27,753 nucleotides of DNA from a virus: positions 1-27,753 of IMG/VR virus record IMGVR_UViG_3300017773_000100, one strand, 5' to 3'. Positions 5,697 to 14,030 of this stretch are shown piece by piece; position 1 is the stretch's first letter; every line of letters starts with the position of its first letter. The notes beneath the pieces were generated by a model that was not told the DNA's origin, did no database searches, and saw nothing but the letters and a program-made list of their open reading frames with translations. Made by a program: the position numbers and the translations under genes.

Positions 5697-8081
5697 ATGA
5701 GTAACGGAAATTCTATCAACACAAGCAAAAATTATCCATTCCCTAACTTGATGGCTACCCCAGAGGTTAAGAAAGAAAAGGGCTATGGTTTAGCATTCGC
5801 TAAGGCGATGTATGGTAAGTATATAAATGAGGACTACTCGATTTACAATAGAATATCTAGATTTGTAGAGAATCGAAAGTATGCTGAGGGTATGCCAAGC
5901 ATAGAGAAGTTTAAGGATCAATTGGACTTAAATGGAGATTCTTCTTATTTGAACTTAGACTTTCAATCGGTTTCTGTTATTCCTAAGTTTGTTAATTTGC
6001 TTGTTGGTGAGATGATTAATCAGGAGTTTGAGATTCAGGCAGAAGCTATGGATGAGGGCTCTATGAAGAAGTACGAGGAGGAGAAGGCTGCTATATATGC
6101 TAATATGTTGATGAAGGATTTCTCTGATCAGATGGAGCAGATGACTGGTTTTGGTTTAGTTGATAAGAGCAAGCCTGTTCCAAAAGACATAGAGGAGGCT
6201 AATATTCTTATAGAGACTACTTTAAAGCAGAGTGTTGAGTTGGCTATGGAGGTTGCGATTAAGTTTGTAAACAATAGCAATAATTACGACACAGAGATTA
6301 AGGAGAGGTTGATTAGGGATTTAATAGTTATAAAGATTTGTGCTACTCGTAGATATTTCGATGAGGCTAAGAACATACGAATGCGTTATGTAGATCCAGC
6401 TAATTTAATTTTACCTTACACTAAAGACCCTTATATGAGGGATCTTCCTTATAGTGGTGAGGTTATTAAGATGGGCTTTAATGAGTTTGTTGAATTAACA
6501 AAGGGTCAGTTTACTGATGAGGAGATAGCTAATATTTCTAAGATGGTTGGTAAGCGAAACGCTGTAAATAATCTTAATTTACGTGAAGAAAACGGCAGGT
6601 ATTATAATAGTTCTTGGAATGGTACTTACGGCTCTGATGATTTTTATATTACTGTTGTTGATTTCGAGTTTAGGTCTAATAATTTCGACCTTACTTATGA
6701 GAAAAAATACAAGAGTGATAACAAGTATTTTTTAAATCAGAAGAGTACAGGTTATAAGCCTAGTAAATATTCAAAAAGCAAGAGGGAGGTTTTCAGTAAG
6801 AACATCCAGGTGATGTATGAAGGTCTTTGGGTTGTTGGTACTGATTATATTGCTAATTATGGTTTAGCAGAGAATATGACTAGACCAAAGAGGAATGGAG
6901 CTTATTCTAATGAGGTTTACAGTAGGTATTCTATTGTAGCTCCAAATATCTATGATATGACTAATAAGTCTATAGTAGAGAGTATGATTCCTCACGATGA
7001 TCAGATTGAATTATCATATTTAAAGTTACAGCAGGCAATGATTAAGGCTAGACCTTCAGGGGTTGCTGTAGATGCTTCAGCTTTGGAGGATGTTCTTCAT
7101 GGTAGGGGAGAGGAGTTTTTAGACCCTATGGAGATTGTAGAGATTTTTGATCAAACGGGTAATATTTATTACAGGAATGAGTCTCCTGAGTTTGGTGGTT
7201 CTTACAACACTCAACCTATTAGGGAGTTAGCAAATGGTTTATCTGCTAATGCTTTAAATTTCGTAGCTATATACAATCACAATTTAGAGATGATAAGGCA
7301 TATAACTGGAATTAATGAGGCTAGAGATGGTACTACACCTTCTTCAAAGGCTTTACCAGGTGCACAGAAGATGGCTGTTAATATGAGTCGTAATGCTACT
7401 AGATTTTTAAATGAGTCTTATCTTAATATTTTCAAGCGTAATTCTGAGGGTATTGCAGTTATGATTCAGTTAAAAGCTATGGGTGATGGTTTAAAAGGTT
7501 TTGAGTTAGCTTTAGGGAAAGAAATAGTTGATGTTATTAACATAGTAAAGGATTTATCTTTTGCAGAGTTAGGTATTAATATTGTACCTCTTCCAGATTC
7601 TGAGGAGAGAGCTTATTTAGAAGGTTTAATAGAAAGGGCTATAAGTGTAGGTTCTATAGAATTGGAAGATGCTATGGAAATAAGAGATGTTTCTAAAGTT
7701 AATATAAAGAAAGCGACACATTTATTAAAGAAAACCCGTAAGGACAAACAAGAGCAAGCACAAAAAGCTGCTGAAGCTAATACACAGGCTCAATCACAGG
7801 CACAAGGTCAACAGGCTATGCAGCTTAAGGAGTTGGATATGCAACTAAAACAGATGGAGCATGAGCAAGCGATGCAGTTGCAGGCAGACAAGTATGCTAG
7901 AGAGATGGAGTTAGCTAAGGTTAATGGAATGGTTAAAGGAGAGGTAGAGATGATTAAGGGAGATGAGAAGTTGGAGCAGATAAGTGCAGCATTAGATGCT
8001 AATTTAGATGACTCTAAAGGCAAGGGTGCTCCTCAACCAAGAATCTTTTCAGGTATAAAAAACACTGAAAAACTTGATTAA
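5697..8081 (+). CDS. Portal protein
   Basis: The 794-residue product sits between TerL and a scaffold-like and capsid gene, the standard portal position. Its length, the N-terminal helical region with FVENRKYAEG (about residues 56-65) and SVIPKFVNLLVGEMINQEFEI (about 93-113), and the central ANGLSANALNFVAIYNHNLEMIRHITGINEARDG-type region followed by SSKALPGAQKMAVNMS fit portal proteins of Bacteroidota podoviruses including crAss-like phages. Portals form the twelve-subunit ring at one capsid vertex through which DNA passes. The C-terminal ~90 residues (about 676-765) are Gln/Glu/Lys-rich and predicted to be a long coiled coil, which would extend into the capsid interior as a barrel. A T-rich 50-base gap separates it from TerL. 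Confidence 0.88.
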   Translation: MSNGNSINTSKNYPFPNLMATPEVKKEKGYGLAFAKAMYGKYINEDYSIYNRISRFVENRKYAEGMPSIEKFKDQLDLNGDSSYLNLDFQSVSVIPKFVNLLVGEMINQEFEIQAEAMDEGSMKKYEEEKAAIYANMLMKDFSDQMEQMTGFGLVDKSKPVPKDIEEANILIETTLKQSVELAMEVAIKFVNNSNNYDTEIKERLIRDLIVIKICATRRYFDEAKNIRMRYVDPANLILPYTKDPYMRDLPYSGEVIKMGFNEFVELTKGQFTDEEIANISKMVGKRNAVNNLNLREENGRYYNSSWNGTYGSDDFYITVVDFEFRSNNFDLTYEKKYKSDNKYFLNQKSTGYKPSKYSKSKREVFSKNIQVMYEGLWVVGTDYIANYGLAENMTRPKRNGAYSNEVYSRYSIVAPNIYDMTNKSIVESMIPHDDQIELSYLKLQQAMIKARPSGVAVDASALEDVLHGRGEEFLDPMEIVEIFDQTGNIYYRNESPEFGGSYNTQPIRELANGLSANALNFVAIYNHNLEMIRHITGINEARDGTTPSSKALPGAQKMAVNMSRNATRFLNESYLNIFKRNSEGIAVMIQLKAMGDGLKGFELALGKEIVDVINIVKDLSFAELGINIVPLPDSEERAYLEGLIERAISVGSIELEDAMEIRDVSKVNIKKATHLLKKTRKDKQEQAQKAAEANTQAQSQAQGQQAMQLKELDMQLKQMEHEQAMQLQADKYAREMELAKVNGMVKGEVEMIKGDEKLEQISAALDANLDDSKGKGAPQPRIFSGIKNTEKLD

Positions 8082-8099
8082 TAGAGAAAATTTATTAAA

Positions 8100-8124
8100 T
8101 TTAGAATTAATTAAAATTAAATTA
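8100..8124 (+). promoter_or_regulatory. 25-base identical leader, copy 1 (before the scaffold-like gene)
   Basis: The 25 bases at 8100-8124 (starting TTTAGAATTA and ending TTAAATTA) are identical to 11041-11065. Both copies end 2 bases before the ATG, and the bases from there on (NAATGG) match too. The copies are nearly 3 kb apart and precede unrelated proteins, so the element belongs to expression control rather than to gene duplication. A/T-rich leaders promote translation in Bacteroidota, where Shine-Dalgarno sites are rare. Confidence 0.6.
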
Positions 8125-8126
8125 TA

Positions 8127-9257
8127 ATGGGATTAGAAGATTTTTTATCGTCACAAACAGGCGAAGATATTGTTTTAACAGATTCAAAAGAAGAGTCTGT
8201 AGACAAGCCAGAGGTTGCAGAAACGGAAGCTTCAGCAACTGAAGAGCCTACTTCTGAGGAAGCTGTTGATAGTTCTGAAGAGAACAAAGCAGAAAAAACG
8301 GAAGAAACGGAAGAAACAGAGAAGGTAGATTCTCCTACTGCTTCTTCTTTTGAGGAAATGTGGGCAGAGAGAATGGGCGAGAAGTATGGGAAGTTGGAAG
8401 ATTTCGATGACCATTATAGTTCTTTGAAAACAAAATCAGAACAAGAAAGATACGAGGATAAGTATTCTGAAGAATCTAGAGATAGGTTAGATAAGTTGCT
8501 AGAATCAGGTACTTCTTGGGATAAAATAAAAGAGATAGCGAGTGTTCAAACTTTAGATGTTGAAAAATTAACTGGTAGACAAGCTATGGCGAAAGCTTTA
8601 GAATTAGACCAGGGTTTAACAAGAGCAGAAATCGAGAATGAGCTTTATGACTACGATCAATTAAAGAATGTAGACTTAGATGACTTAGATGATAGAGAGC
8701 TTATTAAACACAATTCAGATTTAAGCAAGTTCGCACGTTTAGAAAGAGAATCAAAATCTTATCTTTCAGAGTTAAAACAGGATAAAAGGTTTTCCCTCCC
8801 TGAGTTAGCTAAAAAAGAGGAAGTTTCAGAAGAGACTTTAAAAGCTCAGGAGAAGATGAGAGAAGATGCAATACAGGCTTACGAAACTGATGTTAGTAAT
8901 CAGGTTAGTTCATTAAACAATTTAGACATTAAAATCGGAGAGAAAGATGTCTTTAAGTATGAATTAACTAAAGAAGACAAGCAGGCAGTCGAAAGTCAAA
9001 TGAAAGGGGTTAATAATTATTACACCAATTTCATGAATGATGGTAAGTTAGATATGAAATCTATGTCAGAAACTCTGGCAAAAGGTTTAGTATTTGATAA
9101 AGCTATCAAGGCAGCTCTAGAGAGTCAGTCAAATGCAGGAGAAGAGGCAGCAGTGAAGAAGATCAACAACACTAATTTCGATGCTAAATCAACTGCTCCA
9201 GACACTTCAGGTATGTCGGCAATGCAGCAAATAGCTGCGAAATATAGAGATGATTAA
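8127..9257 (+). CDS. Probable capsid scaffolding protein
   Basis: The 376-residue protein lies between portal and major capsid genes. Residues about 10-75 are extremely acidic and low-complexity (runs of Glu, Ser, Thr), and the rest is highly charged and helical: SSLKTKSEQERYEDKYSEESRDRLDKLL, ELAKKEEVSEETLKAQEKMREDAIQAYETD. It ends with GMSAMQQIAAKYRDD, a short amphipathic helix of the kind scaffolds use to contact capsid subunits. Position, acidity and helical character match phage scaffolds, which guide capsid assembly and then leave. No protease catalytic motif is visible, so a fused maturation protease is unlikely. It starts 2 bases after the shared 25-base leader, and its stop is 18 bases before the capsid gene. 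Confidence 0.72.
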   Translation: MGLEDFLSSQTGEDIVLTDSKEESVDKPEVAETEASATEEPTSEEAVDSSEENKAEKTEETEETEKVDSPTASSFEEMWAERMGEKYGKLEDFDDHYSSLKTKSEQERYEDKYSEESRDRLDKLLESGTSWDKIKEIASVQTLDVEKLTGRQAMAKALELDQGLTRAEIENELYDYDQLKNVDLDDLDDRELIKHNSDLSKFARLERESKSYLSELKQDKRFSLPELAKKEEVSEETLKAQEKMREDAIQAYETDVSNQVSSLNNLDIKIGEKDVFKYELTKEDKQAVESQMKGVNNYYTNFMNDGKLDMKSMSETLAKGLVFDKAIKAALESQSNAGEEAAVKKINNTNFDAKSTAPDTSGMSAMQQIAAKYRDD

Positions 9258-9275
9258 TTATAAAAAACAAAAAAA

Positions 9276-10694
9276 ATGGCTTTAGCTTTTCAAGGTGGTG
9301 CATTCGGTAGCACTACAGATTATAACTTTATTACGTCTTTGGACTTACACAAACCAGAGTACGATACAGAATTAACGGAGCGTTATGGAGACCAGAACTT
9401 ATCTGGATTCTTAACGATGATTGGTGCAGAAAAAGGTGTTTCATCTTTAGAGTACAATCACTTCGAGGAAGAAAGAATTTATCCTAAAATTAAGGTTGCA
9501 GCAGCAGCAGCAGGTGTAGCAAACACAGCAAAAGCTTTAACTTTACAAGCTGCTTCTACAATATCTATTCCTAATGCTGCTTCTCCTTATATAGCAGCAG
9601 GTAATAAACAATTTGTTACCCCTAGGGATAATGACTTAATTATGATTAAGCCTTTTACAGGAACAGCTTCTTCAGGTACTTACGTTAAAGCAATAGTATC
9701 AGCAGTTGATAAAGCAGCAGGTACTTTCTCAGCTACTCCAATTATTTTAGGTGAAGCTATTCCACAGGTAGCAGCAGGTACGGAAATCGTAATATACGGT
9801 AACGCAGCAGGTGAAGGATCAGGACAGCCAGAGGCTAGAATTTCAAGAACTGTTAAGTACACTAACAACCTTCAAACTATAAAGGAAACTTACGAGATTA
9901 CAGGTACTGAAAAGAACATTGTAACTTGGATTGACTTTAAAGGTAAGAATGGTGAGAAAGGAAGAGTTGCTAAGTTAAAAGGTGAGTCTGATACTTACAA
10001 GAGATTTATGACTGCAAAAGAGCTTACTCTTTTAGTTGGTGATAAATTAACTAACACAACTGTAGGTAATACTTTTGCAACAGCAGGTACTCCATTAGCT
10101 TTAACAGAAGGTTTAATTCCTTTCGTTTTATCTCAAGGTAACACAAGTAACTACTCTGTAGGAACAGGATGGGATAAGCAAAAAGCTGAATCTTTAGTTA
10201 AGACTTTAGACAAGCAAAAAGGTTCTAAGAAGAACTTAATGCCATGTGGTATTAACTTATCTATGCAGATTGATGATACTTTAGGAGATTATTCTAACGA
10301 TGGTCAAATCCAGTACGGATCTTATGACTTTGGTTCTGATGCTTCTAGAAACTTCCAATTTTCTTCTTTTAAGTATGGTAACTATATTTTTGACAAGAAG
10401 ACTTTTGATGTATTCAATGATCTTCAGACTTTAGGTGCAGATGGTTACGGATACCCAGACGAAGGAATGGTTATTCCAATGGATAAGAAAATTGACAAAG
10501 GTTCAAATTCTCAAGTTCAGTCTTTAAGACTTCGTTACTTAGCAGATCCAGAAACAGGAGCTTCATCAGCAAGATCAGAAGTAGTTGATAAGTTTAAAGT
10601 AGATGGTACTGATAAATTCAGTGTATTCTACAAAGCTGATTGTGGTTTTGAAGGTTTCGCAGGAAACAGATTTGCTTATATTAAGAAATCTTAA
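9276..10694 (+). CDS. Major capsid protein
   Basis: The 472-residue product follows portal and scaffold genes and is directly closed by a terminator, as expected for the most abundant virion protein. Its start (MALAFQGGAFGSTTDYNFIT, then TELTERYGDQNLSGFLTMIG) and later parts (KNLMPCGINLSMQIDDTLGDY, FNDLQTLGADGYGYPDEGMVIP, RLRYLADPETG, and a C-terminal FSVFYKADCGFEGFAGNRFAYIKK) read like capsid proteins of Bacteroidota podoviruses, which have the HK97 fold. Residues about 75-190 look like an inserted beta domain (Ala/Gly/Thr-rich strands with VTPRDNDLIMIKPF and AGTEIVIYG). The start is preceded by an A-rich leader with no Shine-Dalgarno site. Ala is written mainly GCA, giving a repeated GCAGCAGGT word. 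Fold assignment is by context and resemblance, not a structure search. Confidence 0.85.
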   Translation: MALAFQGGAFGSTTDYNFITSLDLHKPEYDTELTERYGDQNLSGFLTMIGAEKGVSSLEYNHFEEERIYPKIKVAAAAAGVANTAKALTLQAASTISIPNAASPYIAAGNKQFVTPRDNDLIMIKPFTGTASSGTYVKAIVSAVDKAAGTFSATPIILGEAIPQVAAGTEIVIYGNAAGEGSGQPEARISRTVKYTNNLQTIKETYEITGTEKNIVTWIDFKGKNGEKGRVAKLKGESDTYKRFMTAKELTLLVGDKLTNTTVGNTFATAGTPLALTEGLIPFVLSQGNTSNYSVGTGWDKQKAESLVKTLDKQKGSKKNLMPCGINLSMQIDDTLGDYSNDGQIQYGSYDFGSDASRNFQFSSFKYGNYIFDKKTFDVFNDLQTLGADGYGYPDEGMVIPMDKKIDKGSNSQVQSLRLRYLADPETGASSARSEVVDKFKVDGTDKFSVFYKADCGFEGFAGNRFAYIKKS

Positions 10695-10713
10695 TAATAA
10701 GAATCAATAAAAT

Positions 10714-10743
10714 AAAGGGGAGTGTTTATTCATTCCCCTTTTT
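10714..10743 (+). terminator. Intrinsic terminator after the major capsid gene
   Basis: AAAGGGGAGTG (10714-10724) pairs with CATTCCCCTTT (10731-10741) around a 6-base loop, with one G-U pair and otherwise complete, and ends in T's to 10743. The A's before and T's after make the stem partly bidirectional. It limits read-through from the capsid gene. Confidence 0.88.
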
Positions 10744-10768
10744 AATATTAACAATAAAATTAAGTGTT

Positions 10769-11038
10769 ATGGCTTCTAAAACTCCTGCTAAAGGAAAAAG
10801 ATTTGTTAAAGTTGTTAAGAATAGCAAAACAGGCAGAACTAAAAAAGTTTCTTATGGTCAGGCAGGAAAAGCTAAAAGTGGTGGAGACAGAATACGTCCT
10901 GGTACTAAAAAAGGCGATGCGTACTGTGCTAGAAGTGCAGGTATTGCTAAAAAACATCCTTCAGCACGAAAAAAGAACTCTCCTAATTCTTTAAGCAGGA
11001 AAAAGTGGAAGTGCGTAGGAAAAAAATCAATGAAGTAA
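10769..11038 (+). CDS. Small basic phage protein with GDAYCARSxGI motif
   Basis: The 89-residue product is very rich in Lys and Arg with few acidic residues. It carries GDAYCARSAGIAKKHP at about residues 49-64 and SPNSLSRKKWKCVG at about 71-84. I recall this pair of motifs from small conserved phage proteins annotated only as domains of unknown function, but cannot confirm a family name. The two cysteines (53 and 82) could pair or bind metal. Strong positive charge and location right after the capsid gene suggest a DNA-associated or capsid-interior protein. A second frame on the same DNA starting at 10764 is rejected: it begins 5 bases earlier and lacks these motifs. It is followed 29 bases later by the next gene, with which it shares a transcript. 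Confidence 0.72.
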   Translation: MASKTPAKGKRFVKVVKNSKTGRTKKVSYGQAGKAKSGGDRIRPGTKKGDAYCARSAGIAKKHPSARKKNSPNSLSRKKWKCVGKKSMK

Positions 11039-11040
11039 TA

Positions 11041-11065
11041 TTTAGAATTAATTAAAATTAAATTA
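11041..11065 (+). promoter_or_regulatory. 25-base identical leader, copy 2 (before the 360-residue gene)
   Basis: This stretch is identical over 25 bases to 8100-8124 and has the same 2-base spacing to ATG (11068). It fills almost the whole gap after the small basic gene, whose TAA ends at 11038, so it cannot carry a terminator as well. It may be a translation enhancer or a promoter. Confidence 0.6.
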
Positions 11066-11067
11066 CA

Positions 11068-12150
11068 ATGGCAAAATTAGCAAAAGCCCCAGCAGGCTTA
11101 ACAGTAACAGATTTCAAAAGTGTAATATATACACTAACAAGAGAAAATACAACAGGGAAAAAGTTTCCACCTTCAGTAGAGATTCCAGAAGTTGATGAAG
11201 TTTATATGACTTGGGAAGATGAAGATGGAGAAGAGATAACAGGAATTAGACAAATTAGATATTCAATAGGTGAGACTTCTATTTTTGTAGATGAGCAATC
11301 AGATTTCGCAGAAATGAAAAGAGGCTCTATTCATTTAATAGATGGTACATTAGTGGTTAATGAAAGAGAAGCTACTAAGTTAGAGTACTTAGAGCTTTGT
11401 AACTTTAACGAAAAGAATCAAGAAACAGCAATGCCTGGTAAATCTATTTTATTCAGAGCGAATGATTCTAACTATCAAGCAGACAAAGAAATAAAGAAGA
11501 GTGAGAAAAACACTAAGCTAAAAATGATTATTTATAGCATGAGCGATGAAGAGTCAGAAGGTTTAGCTTTATCTCTTGGTGTTCCTTATGACAAGTCTGT
11601 TAATTCAATTGCAGAAATTAAGCAGTTGTTTTTAAGAGAGATAGATGCAGATGCAGATAAATTTGAGAAAGAATTAAAATCAGATGAAAGAAAACTTAAA
11701 TTAGTTTTAATAAAAGCTATAGAGAAAAAAATTATTTCTGTTGATCCTCAAACAAATGCTATTTACAATGAGATAGGTAACAGAACTGTAATTGTAGAAG
11801 CTCCTGTTTACAAAGATGCTTTAGAATATTTTGTAGAGCTTTCTTTATTGAGAGAGGAGTATAAGTCAGCTTTTTCTGAGGTTAGTAAATTAGTTGACAA
11901 TAATGGTACTAAAACTGCTAAATCAAAAGAATGGGAAGATTACCCAGAAAATGATTTATTTGGAAGAGGTATTAAAGTTAAAGTTGTTTCTAATGCTTTC
12001 GGTTTCTTTAAAATGGTTAAGCATGGTAATTTAGGTAAGGTAAAAGGTCGTAGAGATGCTGTTCTTTATCTAAGACAGAACCCAGAAGTTAACAAACAAT
12101 TAAAAGAATTGGTTGAAGCAGCAGAGAAAGATCTAGCAAAAAAAGACTAA
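11068..12150 (+). CDS. Structural-module protein of unknown function, 360 residues
   Basis: I recognise no domain with certainty. The N-terminal ~150 residues look like mixed beta structure (VYMTWEDEDGEEITGIRQIRY, TSIFVDE, SILFRAND), the middle and end are helical and charged (QLFLREIDADADKFEKELK, DALEYFVELSLLREEYKSAFSE, NKQLKELVEAAEKDLAKKD). Residues about 289-340 (NDLFGRGIKVKVVSNAFGFF ... GRRDAVLYLRQNP) form a compact basic segment. It shares a transcript with the small basic gene and is closed by its own terminator. Genes in this position in related phages are usually annotated as hypothetical structural proteins, so a capsid-auxiliary or head-completion role is possible. No signal peptide or membrane helix is present. 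Confidence 0.68.
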   Translation: MAKLAKAPAGLTVTDFKSVIYTLTRENTTGKKFPPSVEIPEVDEVYMTWEDEDGEEITGIRQIRYSIGETSIFVDEQSDFAEMKRGSIHLIDGTLVVNEREATKLEYLELCNFNEKNQETAMPGKSILFRANDSNYQADKEIKKSEKNTKLKMIIYSMSDEESEGLALSLGVPYDKSVNSIAEIKQLFLREIDADADKFEKELKSDERKLKLVLIKAIEKKIISVDPQTNAIYNEIGNRTVIVEAPVYKDALEYFVELSLLREEYKSAFSEVSKLVDNNGTKTAKSKEWEDYPENDLFGRGIKVKVVSNAFGFFKMVKHGNLGKVKGRRDAVLYLRQNPEVNKQLKELVEAAEKDLAKKD

Positions 12151-12175
12151 TAAAACAAATTTTTTTATAAATATT

Positions 12176-12207
12176 AAAAAGACGCATTTCGATGTGTCTT
12201 TTTTTTT
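12176..12207 (+). terminator. Intrinsic terminator with TTCG loop after the 360-residue gene
   Basis: GACGCAT (12181-12187) and ATGTGTC (12192-12198) form a 7-bp stem with one G-U pair around a TTCG tetraloop, extended by A's (12176-12180) pairing with the T's, and followed by nine T's (12199-12207). UUCG loops favour fast hairpin folding. It separates this unit from the long tail operon. Confidence 0.9.
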
Positions 12208-12233
12208 ACCTATATTTATCGGTATAACGTTAT
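12199..12233 (+). promoter_or_regulatory. T9-N3-TATATT element and palindrome, candidate promoter of the tail operon
   Basis: The terminator T run (12199-12207) is followed after 3 bases by TATATTTA (12211-12218), the third copy of this arrangement, and then by a perfect palindrome ATAACGTTAT (12224-12233), 12 bases before the next ATG. The genes that follow run for more than 15 kb without a visible terminator, so a promoter is needed here. No clear -33 element is seen. Confidence 0.35.
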
Positions 12234-12245
12234 TTATATAAAAAG

Positions 12246-14030
12246 ATGTCTTTAATATCAACAAAATTAAATGTAGCTTACTCTTTGGGTACAACACCAG
12301 AGTTTGTCTTTACAGATGTCACAGATTACTCAGCCCAAGTAGGAGTTCAGCTTGCAGATATTACAGGTGTAATAGAAGTTACAGCTCCTAGTGGTATAGT
12401 TTATACGGGTGGATCTCCTGACATTACAGGTAGTGTTTCTAGGATTAATAGCACTACTATATTAATTCCTTTACTAGCCAATGGGAGTCCAGAGGTGGGG
12501 AATTATTCTTTTAAATATACAGCAACTGCTGGACCAGATACTGTTACCTATACGGTTGGATACAACTTTCAATATGTATCACCAACAGGTATCTTAACTC
12601 CTACAGTAGATTGTTTATCTCCAGAGCTAACATCAACAGATGCTACAAACTATTTGTCAGGATCTACAACTCCTTCAGATCAGTTTACTATAACTGGAGT
12701 AGATACGACAGCAAACACTTTTACTATTGCAGGAGAGAAGTCTGGATTGTTTTTAGTAGGTGACACATTTAATATAATAGGATCTACAGTTCATAATGGA
12801 AACTACACAGTAACTTCTGTAAAAATATCAACTACAGGAATAAATACTGAAATAGGTGTTGCTAGTATAACAAACTCTACAGTGGATGGTAAAATCTCCA
12901 CTAAGACAAACACAATTTACTACCCACCAAGTTTAGCACTTGCACCTGTTGTAGGTTATGAGCCAGTTGTAAGTACAAATACTTTTTATAGTCAAACACA
13001 ATCATTTAAAGTAATTACTAAATCTTTTTATGATTTTGGCAATGGTGTTTCAGTTATAGATACTGTATCAGCTAGTTCAGAATTAGATGTAGATTGTGAC
13101 GTAAGATTGTGTGAAGTTTTTTGTTGTATAAATTCTACTTTAAAAGGTTATTTATCTTATAGAGGTGTTAATGATGTTTTAGCAAATCAAGAACTTAATA
13201 AATATATTCTAGCTACTTCTCATTTATCAGCACTAAGACAAGCTTTTGAATGTGGTTATGATAAAGAGGTTAATTCTATTGTTCAAGAAATAATGACGGT
13301 TACTCAGTGTACTCCAGATTGTTCTTGTTCTGACACGACACCTCAACCAATTACAGGATTAGGAGCTGCTAATATAACTGTAGTAAACTCATCAGGTAAT
13401 GGTGTTACTGTAACTCCAAGTACAGTAGGTAATACAACTACATATACTTTAGGTTTATCTCAAGCTGTTTTAAACAGTATAACTGCTGCAACAGCTACAA
13501 GTTCTGTTGTATCTACAGATGGTAGTGTTACTATAACATCTTCAACAGCTTCAGGTAATACGGCTTACGATTTAAGCATACCAGCACCAGCACCAGCAGT
13601 TGCTCCAGTAGAGTTTATGAGTTTAAATGTTGAGTTGGCTATTGTAAATGGTGTTAAAACTTTTACTATAAAAGATCAAGTTATACAAGGTGTTAGTAAT
13701 TTACAAACTCCAACTATTTCTTATAGTACAACAGGAACATCAGGTTTTAATCCTAAAATTACTGTAAGTGGTTTTCAATCTTCTGCTAACAACACTTATA
13801 AAATGGATGTAAGTTCTTATTTTCAAGAGTTTTCTCCATTAGGAGTTCCTTTGTTTGATTCTAATTCAACAGGAACTAGTTTTTCTAGTTACTATTTAGT
13901 TCCAACCTTAAAGGGTAAAAGTTCAGGTTCTTTTTCTTTTGCTCTTTTAGATAAAGATGGAAATGTTACCCAAGGAGGTCTTATTAACTTATACAGTAAA
14001 ATTTACTTTAACATTAAAATATACGAATAA
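12246..14030 (+). CDS. Fibre-like multi-domain beta protein with cysteine cluster
   Basis: The 594 residues read as a chain of beta modules. Residues ~1-110 look immunoglobulin-like (DITGVIEVTAPSG ... GNYSFKYTATAG). Residues ~143-220 (DQFTITGVDTTANTFTIAG ... VGDTFNIIGSTVHNGNYTVTSV) form a small beta domain widespread in phage virion proteins, apparently inserted in a longer region. At ~284-361 lies a Cys-rich helical part: CDVRLCEVFCC, then helices, one more Cys near 336, and CTPDCSCSD, giving at least eight Cys. The end (about 455-594) is again beta, starting after a PAPAPA linker. A head or tail fibre or decoration protein is likely. It opens the tail operon and its TAA overlaps the next ATG (TAATG), so the two are coupled. 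Confidence 0.72.
   Translation: MSLISTKLNVAYSLGTTPEFVFTDVTDYSAQVGVQLADITGVIEVTAPSGIVYTGGSPDITGSVSRINSTTILIPLLANGSPEVGNYSFKYTATAGPDTVTYTVGYNFQYVSPTGILTPTVDCLSPELTSTDATNYLSGSTTPSDQFTITGVDTTANTFTIAGEKSGLFLVGDTFNIIGSTVHNGNYTVTSVKISTTGINTEIGVASITNSTVDGKISTKTNTIYYPPSLALAPVVGYEPVVSTNTFYSQTQSFKVITKSFYDFGNGVSVIDTVSASSELDVDCDVRLCEVFCCINSTLKGYLSYRGVNDVLANQELNKYILATSHLSALRQAFECGYDKEVNSIVQEIMTVTQCTPDCSCSDTTPQPITGLGAANITVVNSSGNGVTVTPSTVGNTTTYTLGLSQAVLNSITAATATSSVVSTDGSVTITSSTASGNTAYDLSIPAPAPAVAPVEFMSLNVELAIVNGVKTFTIKDQVIQGVSNLQTPTISYSTTGTSGFNPKITVSGFQSSANNTYKMDVSSYFQEFSPLGVPLFDSNSTGTSFSSYYLVPTLKGKSSGSFSFALLDKDGNVTQGGLINLYSKIYFNIKIYE

Noticed and set aside
9497-9820. Repeated GCAGCAGGT words in the capsid gene
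   Set aside because: They arise from Ala-Ala-Gly runs written with the preferred GCA codon, and spacing is irregular; not a repeat array.
10764-10994. Overlapping + strand frame of 76 codons on the small basic gene
   Set aside because: It lies in another frame of the 89-residue gene, is Leu/Lys-rich by frame shift of Lys codons, and has none of the conserved motifs.
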